From positions 1 through 40,755 of the forward strand of contig JSYX01000303.1 in NCBI GenBank assembly GCA_000787465.1: a stretch of 40,755 nucleotides of DNA, given 5' to 3'. The translations under genes were made by a program, and so were the position numbers. This DNA is from Thermomucor indicae-seudaticae (taxonomy: Eukaryota > Mucoromycota > Mucoromycetes > Mucorales > Lichtheimiaceae). Under the pieces are notes generated by a model. The model saw only the letters and a list, made by a program, of their open reading frames with translations, was not told the origin of the DNA and did no database searches. This document shows, in pieces, positions 22,186 through 30,467 of this stretch. Each line of letters begins with the position of its first letter. The stretch's first letter is position 1.

Positions 22186-23054
22186 TGGTTTACCCAGAGG
22201 CCAACTATCTTCAGAACAGGGAAAAAAAAGCTGTCGCGCGTGTGAAGCCTTATCACAAAGACTGCGAAAAGGGAACCGGAAACACAGACTCTGGAGGAGC
22301 GCAGCTCAGAACTCGAGATTTTTGTATCATCTTTGGACGCCGCACCAGATTTATGAACTACGTAGGGCTGCTTAGCAGTAATCGTTCAGGCTACGGACCA
22401 AGCGCCGTTCTTTCCTTGACCTTTCAAGTATGAGTTCCGACGAACTTGGTCTGGAGACGGCCTCGTTGCAATAAATCTGGGATTTTTCGACTTAGCAAGA
22501 ATAAGGTGCCCTTCTTGATGACGGTTGACCGTTAGGGTTTTCGCAAATCGAATAAAAAAGATAACAGGCTCTTGCAAGCATATCTATGGCTGTGACTGTA
22601 CGCTTTGAACTGAGCAGATTTACTAAGAGAAGCTTCATTCTACGTATTGTATTCGAGTTCACTAAGTGCTTGGGATCTTCTTGGCGTTAACAGTAAAGCT
22701 GGCTTTACCTATATGACAAAATCTGGTGGTACTGGCAGGAGTGAATAGCCGGAAGTCAAGGTGTGACTCACAGAAAATACGGAAATGCAGTGACCTATTA
22801 CTTACAGCTAGGGCGATGCTGATCAATTGGTTTTTGCAAACTCTGTCTAAAGAACACGACAGCACTGAACAATCATGTAGGGAACCAAGCTGAAGCCTGT
22901 GTATAAGCTGGCATAAGCCGGCTATTACTGTATCCTTACACACCGACTTTGTCGAGCTCGCTGGAAGCGCTACCCGCAATATGGTGTCAAGCGAGCGGTA
23001 ATGACGGTACGGTTTCACTTCATACAGATAGTCTAATCGTGCTGATATGCAGTA
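22186..23054. other. Intergenic region upstream of the RhoGEF
   Basis: No ATG-initiated gene was found. The frame at 22662-23018 (-) starts with GTG and has no recognisable motif. The RhoGEF promoter must lie in the first few hundred bases; no clear TATA box was seen. The right edge abuts the MITE. Confidence 0.4.
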
Positions 23055-23220
23055 CCCGCGCGATATATCGATACGGTCCGTGACGGAAAAATGCGACCGT
23101 TATATCAAGAATGTCGTTATATCAAGTGGACATACGCGTGGAAAAAGCAAATCCATGATTGAAGAGGTCGATCGATATATCGAAAATATCGATTTATCAA
23201 ATATCGATATATCGCGCGGG
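23055..23220. mobile_element. MITE with perfect 19-bp terminal inverted repeats (pogo/Tigger-like)
   Basis: CCCGCGCGATATATCGATA occurs at 23055-23073 and its exact reverse complement at 23202-23220, bounding a 166-bp non-coding element. The interior carries repeated TTATATCAAG units (near 23099 and 23114) and further CGATATATCG palindromes. 'ttatatc-a/g' iterations are typical of pogo/Tigger (Tc1-mariner superfamily) termini. A TA dinucleotide abuts the left end (23053-23054); on the right the nearest TA is 4 nt away (GATTA), so the target duplication is not clean. There is no transposase, so it would need one supplied in trans. It interrupts or abuts the gag-like frame that follows. Confidence 0.72.
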
Positions 23221-23224
23221 GATT

Positions 23225-23524
23225 ATACCGTGACAGACGGTCTTGTGTACCAAGAAGCATTTCTAAATCCTTCTGAGTCGTCTGGTACCGAGCGCGGATC
23301 TGATTCCGTAGCTCGTCGGATAGGTGGGCACTGTCAGCCAACAAGGCTCCTAAGCGCGTAAGATGAGAGGTCATCTGCTCAATGGCATCAGTATTTCTCC
23401 AACCATTACTACTGGTGCTACCAGCTGATGAGTCAGTGCTCTGGTGCTGGACCTCCTCCATAGGTTGACCCACTACAGATGCGTCAGGATCAGGGGTAGG
23501 AGTAGGTAAGGTGATGTTGGACAT
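23225..23524 (-). pseudogene. Gag-like N-terminal fragment of an LTR retrotransposon
   Basis: ATG at 23524 opens a frame of about 100 codons rich in Pro, Thr, Ser and Asp (MSNITLPTPTPDPDASVVGQ) followed by a helical stretch (IEQMTSHLTRLGALLADSAH; ELRNQIRARYQTTQKDLEML). Beyond about 23225 the frame reads into the MITE terminal repeat, so genuine coding ends there. The position just downstream of an LTR-like TATA/poly(A) segment, the Pro/Thr-rich start and the helix suggest the N-terminus of a gag polyprotein. No CCHC knuckle, protease, reverse transcriptase or integrase remains. The gag call is an inference from context. Confidence 0.45.
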
Positions 23525-23678
23525 AATAAAAAAGAATTCACTGAAAAAACAAATGAAATGTCACAATGATAAAGAGACTAAGAATCAGTGAGACTCCAAG
23601 ATAGATCGATGCTTTATTAAGTCCAATCCTACATCCTATTTATAGCTGTCTACGTGGCATGGGTGTCGTATTTAGACA
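23525..23678 (-). mobile_element. Solo or truncated LTR-like segment
   Basis: Read on the minus strand, the segment starts TGTCTAAATACG (23678), has a perfect TATAAATA box (complement of 23637-23644), then AATAAA (complement of 23613-23618), and ends in a pyrimidine-rich part 60-80 nt before the gag-like ATG. That order (TG start, TATA, polyadenylation signal, leader, gag ATG) is that of a short Gypsy-type LTR. The 3' LTR border and tRNA primer site could not be fixed. The segment sits exactly where the neighbouring Fanzor-like frame is cut. Confidence 0.5.
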
Positions 23679-23935
23679 TCCAGTCGCAGTAGAGAGGTCG
23701 AATATTGAATTGCAAAGACTGTAACGCTATGTGGCAACGAGACCTCAACGCCGCTAAAGATATGCATTACGTCGCAGACATGATTATCCCCGGTCAGCAA
23801 AGACCGTCGATATTTTGTCCTCGTAGCAAAGACGAGCGAAGTTTAGGTGGGTTCAACGGTGCTTCACCTTTTTGGCCGCGAACTAAAGAAGCGCTTTTTA
23901 TAGGTGCATCGCACCATAGCGGAATTAAGCTTTGA
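23679..23935 (+). pseudogene. Fanzor/TnpB-like C-terminal relic (zinc ribbon and RuvC-III)
   Basis: The frame reads LNCKDCNAMWQRDLNAAKDM at 23705-23764, then ends at TGA 23935. C-x2-C followed seven residues later by R-D-L-N-A-A-K is the second half of the OrfB/TnpB zinc ribbon plus the RuvC-III motif; the catalytic-type Asp is codon 23741-23743. In eukaryotes this combination marks Fanzor proteins, RNA-guided nucleases related to TnpB; the downstream PGQQRPSIF is the tail seen in Mucorales copies. There is no ATG: the codon at 23705 is TTG, and the 5' part of the gene is missing, replaced by LTR-like sequence. It cannot encode an active protein. Confidence 0.72.
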
Positions 23936-24871
23936 TTAAGCTGCTGAACCAGCTATTGCCTCGTGTAACCTGAACGACGCACAGTCCCCGTGAACAATGG
24001 TTTGCATTTATCAGACATTGTACTTGTAGCCAAGCGTTGATATTATCAGTCGATGAAGGCTATATAGATAGCAAATGTAAAATAGCGCCGGCTCTGTTGA
24101 GACACCAAATATAGTATGCACGTACTTCTTATCTAAATGGTACTATACAAGTCGACTTTGGGCACACGAGGTTCTTTGGGCATTTGGGTTTTCTTTAAAC
24201 AACCAACCAGTCCAATGGCATTTTTTTAACGGAGGGTGATCATGCCAAAAAGTGAAAATACCGCGAGACCACGTGCGATTACAAGAGGTTTTCTGTAAAC
24301 CTTCTTCATGATGGGGAACGACGGGTTGCGGATTTCAAAGGAAGATCCGTCCAACTGAAAGCATGAACCTAAAACGAAACTCCTCCCAGCCATCTTCTTC
24401 ACACGATGCTTTTAATTATTTGACTTATTATGTTGTCTTCTTCTGTCTTTCATTGTAGATCTCATTCGGTATTAGGTTCATGTATTATATCAAATGACAT
24501 GGAATGAACATTCAGGGGGGTTAATCCGAGAAAAAGGAAAACAGCAAGATGGCATGAAACACCGCCAAGGTTGCACGGCGCCATTTCCTCCCTCTTGTCT
24601 TCCATTCAGTACGGAAAAGAAACAACATGCAGCAAGCATATGAACGAGGAACACGACAGTGTGGGCTTTCTTATTCTGGACCCTCGTTTTTATCGTCATA
24701 TTCTGCATGATCCCTGCACTGCCCGGTGGTAACTAAACGAATGTTCTAATTGTCCGTCAATCCTCCTCGATTTGTCTATCCTTGTGCCACTTAAAACCAA
24801 GAAGCTGTGGAACTCAATCCCGCCCTTGACCTTTTTTCCCTCTCTTTCTCTTCTTTTCACCCCTTTCTTTA
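23936..24871. other. Intergenic region upstream of the RhoGAP gene
   Basis: About 0.94 kb with no supported gene. The last 60 bases before the ATG are strongly pyrimidine-rich (CCCTCTCTTTCTCTTC...), a common promoter/leader feature in fungi. The frames at 24490-24708 and 24696-24920 on the minus strand show no motif and the latter overlaps the RhoGAP start. Confidence 0.4.
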
Positions 24872-27404
24872 ATGTCGACCACAACCTACGATTGGGTTCA
24901 AGTGGTCGATCCAGCCTCAAAACATACCTTTTTCGCTAATCCCGTGAGTTGCGTTCATCACAGCAATGTTGACAAGTGTGCCCTACTAAAACACCCCATT
25001 ATGATATACCAGGCTACAGGTGAATGCCAAACTGAGAAGCCCCAATCAGGAACAATGTAAGTTGCTTAATACCTTTTACATGGCGGCATTAGACTCTGAA
25101 CTTTGGTATGGTTTGCTAGTAAACCTGTTGATCCTGAAGGCGACTGGTGGGAGCTTTGGGACGGGACGCATCAGCTGCCCTATTATTATCACACCTTATC
25201 TGGCCGCACCCTCTGGCGTCAACCGGCTGATAAGGACGTAATCTCGCTTGTCAAAATTCAGGTGCGTATACCTTGTGACGCCACCATCCGTTATTTATTT
25301 CCTAATAATATTTCTTAGAACAATATTCAATTGCCAGTCGTTCTCAGCAGACCTCACGAAGCTGGTCCTTCGGAATCGGTCACTAAACGCAACAGTCGCT
25401 CCCTTGACTTACCCGCCATGCGACAGTCCACGATCCATCATGCGAGGTCAACTTCCGATGGTGCCAGCACGATACGACAGCCCGCAACAAAGGATAAACG
25501 GATTTCGATTATGAGTCAGGAAGCATCGCAGACTTCGCTTTCGGAAGCACTGTCGCCTGGACCCTTCGGTTTCTTTGGGTTCAAATGGTCAAAGTGTGGG
25601 GCACGAGAAGATGCTTCGTCTGCACGACCGCGACGCATGTCAAACTTTTCAGCATTATCCAACTTCCGAAGCAAGAATTCGTCGTCATGGAAAAACTTGA
25701 TGAAGCCGTCGCGTAATTCGATTGCAGTTAGCACTCCTATTAATAGCCCTGGTAAGGTTGCCGTGATATTGTCTGTGAATTGTTTTGATGATCTAACTTC
25801 TAGAATACATACAGATGGTGCTACGACTATGAATCCTTTCAAATACCAAAGTACGTATGAATTCGAGACATCATCCATCCTTTCCAGTCCGCTGGATCAG
25901 ACTGGGAAAACGTGAGTGATTTAAAGTTATGGTGATGATTTGCAGTCCGCATATCTCATCAAACTCTTTTTGACTTAGACCTACGCTGCCAACAAACTTA
26001 CAACAGGAAATTAACCAATTCGCTATTGATGGATTTGCCAAGAAGTTCTTTGCGACCCATAAGCGAGGACTTATTTTCCGCCGTCGCGTACCAATGAACG
26101 AAATGCTTCAGTGGAGCAAGGATTCTCTCCGACAACCTCTCATCATGTTGAATAAGGACCTGTACAAGGACGCCTTGCGTTGCTTCAAGATTATACAGAC
26201 CATTATGGGTGACCGCTCACGGTCAAGGCAGTCTTCTGAAATTGAGGATTACCAGACGCTACTCAACTGCGGTATCCTCAAAGGACAGATGCGCGATGAG
26301 ATTTATGTACAAGTCTGCAAACAGCTGCATAACAATCCTAGCAGGTATGACGGCTGATCATGATGCACACAGGAGTTGCTGATCGTGTCTATTGCATGAT
26401 TAGCAAAAGCATCAAGAAAGGCTGGGAGATTATGTGTGTGATTAGCGTGACTTTCCCACCTTCCAAGAACCTCGAAACGTATTTGACGAACTTTGTGGAG
26501 CAAAACACTAATCATTCGGAGAGTGATATACAAATCATGAGTCGTCATGTCTTGAGAACCTTGAAACGAATCTGTGCGCGGGGCGCCAGAGGTAAAGTTC
26601 TGACGGCCGCTGAAATTGAACGAGCCAAGGTGAGTTGGTATGAGTTTATAGTCATTTCGGAATAATCTATGGACTTGTGTATTTGATAGGAAGCGGCATT
26701 TAAGCCATCTGTGTTTGGAGAATCACTTGATACGATTATGGGGTTGAAGAACCATTGGGATAAGGATTTACAGATACCCAAGATTGTACCATTTTTAGCT
26801 GAGGCTGTCTTGAGGATGAATGGGCAGCAGTCGGAGGGCATCTTTCGTGTTCCTGGCGATGCGGAAGAGATCACGGATCTGGTGAGAGTGCAGGATGATG
26901 ACGTGCTTAATTCATTGCTCATGAAACGAATTATTACGCAGCGTATTCGCATCGAGAATGGCAACTATGATATCTCTGGCATTACTGATCCGAACGTGCC
27001 GGCTTCACTCCTCAAATACTGGCTGCGGGATCTGGCTGAGCCTCTCATCCCAACCAAGTATTATGACCAATGTATCCAGCATGCGGAGAACCCTGAGAAA
27101 GCCATTGCTATTGTCGATGCTTTACCGGAAGTAAACCGACGCATTATCCAATATATGATACTATTTGTACAGGTAATTATATTTACCCTGTACTCTCGTC
27201 CAGATCCTAACATTTGGCTTTCAGAAATTCACGGACCCTGAGGTGATCAAGTTGACAAGGATGAATGTCAATAATCTGGCTATGGTCTATTCACCCAACT
27301 TTTTGCGCTGTCCTTCCGATTCCTTGACGACCGTATTTGAAAACTCAAAGTACGAGCAGGCCTTTGTACGTTCACTTCTTCAACACTCACGATTTAACCT
27401 ATGA
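24872..27404 (+). CDS. WW-MyTH4-RhoGAP protein (ARHGAP39/Vilse type)
   Basis: Exons: 24872-24943, 25013-25056, 25120-25261, 25319-25751, 25815-25911, 25979-26344, 26404-26629, 26690-26881, 26942-27172 and 27225-27404, giving 660 aa. WW1 is at about 7-38 (WVQVVDPASKHTFFANPATG) and lacks the usual first Trp-Pro ending; WW2 at 47-76 is canonical (WWELWDGTHQLPYYYHTLSG, then RTLWRQP). A Ser-rich linker follows. MyTH4 is at about 280-460 (LLNCGILKGQMRDEIYVQVC; GWEIMCVISVTFPPSKNLET). RhoGAP is at about 469-655, with arginine finger Arg513 in EGIFRVPGD. It stimulates GTP hydrolysis by a Rho/Rac/Cdc42 GTPase at membranes or cytoskeleton; in animals this family links Robo to Rac. Introns of 63 and 60 nt (25752-25814, 26882-26941) are multiples of three and stop-free. 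The stop follows the RhoGAP domain directly. Confidence 0.9.
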
Positions 27405-27611
27405 TACCTTATGAGAGAAGAAAACAAACGTAGCTGTATGTAATTGTCATGTACGTGACCTAATTCCCTCCTGATAAATGCAATGTTTGTGGTCCTCGGA
27501 CCAAATGTGGGTGCGCTCACGCGCCATGCTATAAAATGCAGCTGTTTTTGCTCACATGCCCAAATGTGTACTTTCTTTTCCCTTTTGCCTCTGACGGAGT
27601 ATTCTGTCTAT

Positions 27612-28930
27612 ATGGATCCACATTCACCTACGCATCAGTCGCCCGAGCTACAGCCACGTACCTTTGGGATGGTGATGGATGCTGGATACACTTCACCGCG
27701 ACGGCATAACCCGACGACTGCGGAGCAACAACAACAACAAGCGGGTATCTTTTATCTTGACCAGCGTTTTAGCTCTTCTGGGTCTGGGTCTGCGTCTTTG
27801 GAATCACCCTTGACCTCGCATTCCAACAGCGATTTACCGGACTTGGATGGGTTAAAGATTTCAAAGCATGGCGCCATGGATGACGAAGAGTATGATTCAC
27901 GCAGCGCTCTGTCAAACCCGACGACACAGACTAGTCGCTGGGGTGGCGTTTGGGATGGTATAAGAAAGCTATAGAAAGTCTGATAATAGAGAGGTTATTC
28001 TCAGGAAGATGATACTGTTCCTTTAGAGTACCAGCCAGAGTACATTATGCTGCGTGACGCGTACAAGCATCGAAAGCAAACTATTTTGCAGGATATCGAA
28101 GCCACATTTCAGAAACTCAAAGCACTGGAAAATGAGTTCGAGGCGAGAAAACAGCAATCGGATGAAAAGATGGCGGACCAATACCGTGTCTTGTGTCAAG
28201 GATTGATTAAGAAACGTACAAGGCTGCAGAATGAGAGAACGAGATTTGAAGCATCTTCCAATGGTGGACAAGGTAAAAGAAAGCACTCAGAGGGATTTAA
28301 AGAGAAAAGCATACAATGATTCATGCAGGATCAGCCACCTTCCCGAGTGATAAGGTCCGGCTTAATGTGGGAGGACAGATCTTTGTGGCAAGTATATTTG
28401 CTTTTTTCCTTTTTGCGTATAAAACCGACATATGGGCAAAATATCGTAGACATCATTGAGCACACTTCGACGGGTTGAATCGAGTTTGTTGGCGACCATG
28501 TTCTCTTCAAGACATCTATTGGAACCAGAAGAAGATGGGTCGTTTTTTATCGACCGTGATCCGTCTCATTTTCGGCATGTTCTAAACTATTTAAGGGATC
28601 TCAAGGTAACCTACTGCCTTTCTTTTGAACATTGAGTGAAACCTTTTGACGCGCCTTTAAAAAGGTGCTTAATTCTGTACTTGAAGACAAGGAAGTGTAA
28701 GTAAAGAACGTTAGAGTAAGGTAGTTTATCTCAGAGGCATTGATCCATGTCCTCTTTTTCGCAGGCGCAACGAGTTACTCCAAGAGGTATGATCTCTATA
28801 AACTATATGTATGTAAATCGTCGATGCTTATACAAGAGTGAAACAGGCCAGATATTATCGGATCGATGGGCTTGTGCAGGAACTCGAACGCAACATGCAA
28901 AGGTCTCCGATGACCGTCCTTTCAAACTGA
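27612..28930 (+). CDS. BTB/POZ (KCTD, T1-type) domain protein
   Basis: Seven exons: 27612-27957, 28009-28272, 28329-28384, 28450-28605, 28665-28696, 28765-28786 and 28847-28930, giving 319 aa. Residues 1-115 are disordered (Ser/Pro/Gln-rich). About 130-200 is a charged helix, probably a coiled coil (KQTILQDIEATFQKLKALEN). The T1-type BTB at about 211-290 reads DKVRLNVGGQIF, TSLSTLRRVESSLLATMF, DGSFFIDRDPSHFRHVLNYL and ends ELLQEARYYRIDGLVQELER. KCTD-type BTB domains oligomerise and often act as Cullin-3 adaptors; this role is inferred. Two junctions are less certain: exon 1 to 2 (acceptor CAGGAAG rather than the stronger CTCAG 4 nt earlier) and exon 3 to 4 (donor GTGGCA rather than GTATAT). 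An ATG at 27483 gives 43 extra residues with no coding character. Confidence 0.83.
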
Positions 28931-29259
28931 TTATGATTTGTTGATGATATACTGCTTTAAGTTGCATTGGTTGAGTAAAACCTTTTCTTACGATTCGCAC
29001 CAGTTGCAGACCATCCGAACATGTCTTCCTTTTACACCGCGGGGGAATCCTGTGGGGTGAATCAAATCGAATGCTTCCGTCTCCGCGGAAGCAACCGCGG
29101 AATTTGTTACCAACGTGCGTACATCCCTTTAAGCTAAGAAAGTACCTATAAATAAAGGATCCCTCCGACAAGATAAATATAAAGCGGCATTGGATCGGTG
29201 TCTTTTTTCTTTCAGCACATCCCTTTACTCTTCATACATATACCAACATACATAACAGA
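28931..29259 (+). promoter_or_regulatory. GNA1 promoter: three CCGCGG boxes, dyad and TATA box
   Basis: CCGCGG occurs at 29037-29042, 29083-29088 and 29095-29100; the last two are in direct repeat as CCGCGGAA at 12-bp spacing. GCTTCC (29073-29078) and GGAAGC (29087-29092) form a short dyad that overlaps them. TATAAATA lies at 29147-29154, 106 bp before the GNA1 ATG at 29260. This is a compact arrangement of upstream boxes, TATA and start. CCG/CGG half sites are typical of Zn2Cys6 regulators, but the binding factor is unknown. Confidence 0.5.
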
Positions 29260-29992
29260 ATGTCTCTTGAAGTTGCCCTTTTTGATACTTCCTTCATCTC
29301 ACCTCAAGTCCAGGCTGCCTTGCCTGAAGGTTACACGCTCCGACCGCTTCGTGCCAATGATTACGAACGTGGATTCCTCAAGGTCCTTGAGGTATTGACC
29401 GAAGTCGGGAACCAGACCAAAGAAGAATGGATGGGTAAAGGATCATATAGCTCCTTTTCTTCGAGCAAAGGTTGTTGTCTCACCGCTGAACATATACACA
29501 GAACGCTTCAACTACCTTAAACAACATAATCACGAATGTAAGCACGCATACATTGTCCACGGCAGCAATGACAACAGGCATAGATCTTATACACGCAATG
29601 CAAATGCATAGATTTCACGATTGCCATTTGTGACGACAAACGAGACCGGATTGTTGCAGCCGGCACCATCTTTATTGAACGTAAATTTGTACACAACAAT
29701 GGTCTTGTGGGTCATATCGAAGATATTGCCGTGGACGCAGATCAACAGGGCAAAAAGCTTGGATTACGTATCATTGAAGCATTGAAATATATTGGTGCCA
29801 AAATGGGATGTTACAAGGTCATCTTGGACTGTTCGGCAAAGGTAAACTCAGATTATTGTTGTTTCTATTTCGAAAGAGGACGGGTATTGACCGGACTCTA
29901 TGATTTAGAACATTCCGTTTTATGAAAAGTGCGGGTTCACTCAAAAAGAATATGAAATGGCTTGGTACGTCCCAAAGAAAGCCAACCTCTAA
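29260..29992 (+). CDS. GNA1: Glucosamine-6-phosphate N-acetyltransferase
   Basis: Four exons, 29260-29434, 29502-29537, 29612-29841 and 29909-29992, give 174 aa, the usual size. It is a GNAT fold: LRPLRANDYERGFLKVLEVL at the N-terminus, RFNYLKQHNHEYFTIAI, RIVAAGTIFIERKFVHN, GHIEDIAVDADQQGKKLGLR (the acetyl-CoA pyrophosphate loop), YKVILDCSAK and IPFYEKCGFTQKEYEMAWYV. It catalyses acetyl-CoA + GlcN-6-P to GlcNAc-6-P, a step of the cytosolic hexosamine pathway to UDP-GlcNAc, the donor for chitin, chitosan precursor, N-glycans and GPI anchors. The next gene downstream on the same strand, 475 bp on, is a chitin synthase that uses UDP-GlcNAc. A TATA box and CCGCGG boxes lie just upstream. Introns are 67-74 nt. 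Confidence 0.95.
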
Positions 29993-30467
29993 ATCTCTCT
30001 GTATGCTTCCCGTCATCATCCTGTACATGATTATTGCCACAATTCCATTAATAAACCAGACCGAGCTTATTGTCGCGTTAAAAATATGTCAATTCGCGGC
30101 ATGAAAGTTAGTGATAAAGAGGGGAGAATGATCGTTTGTCACTCGTAGTAATGGCACACGTTTTTTTTCTGTCTCAGCTAAACCAAGGAGAGTGAAAAAA
30201 GGGATAAGCAAGGAGTGATGAGGAGAAGAGTGTAAAATTGGTTCACAAGTCAGCAATAGGGGATCAGTCACTCACTAACCATACGCACACACGCACGCAC
30301 GCACGTACACATCTTTTCTCTTCTCTTTTCTTTCTTTCTTTTCTCTTGTTGGCCCTATCCCTCTCTGTACAATAGTTCATAATCTGGATTCATAACCGAA
30401 TCCTCCTCTCCCACAACCCCCCTAGCATTAAACCAATCCAATCTATCAATAACTTACATACAATTCA
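29993..30467 (+). promoter_or_regulatory. Chitin synthase upstream region with CA/CGCA repeat and CT tract
   Basis: About 475 bp. It contains an alternating purine-pyrimidine CGCACACACGCACGCACGCA repeat at about 30284-30304, then a long CT-rich tract (TTTTCTCTTCTCTTTTC, about 30312-30345) and further C-rich stretches (30405-30425) before the ATG at 30468. Such pyrimidine tracts often lie near transcription starts in fungi. No clear TATA box is seen. Confidence 0.4.

Noticed and set aside
22662..23018. 118-codon minus-strand frame
   Set aside because: It starts with GTG, has no motif and no splice support; treated as chance.
23060..23220. CRISPR-like array from repeated CGATATATCG units
   Set aside because: Units are irregularly spaced and part of inverted terminal repeats of one element; CRISPR arrays are not expected in a fungal nuclear genome.
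27483..27611. Earlier ATG for the BTB/KCTD gene
   Set aside because: The 43 extra residues are Cys/Phe-rich without coding character and would put the start within 80 bp of the RhoGAP stop; ATG 27612 is preferred.
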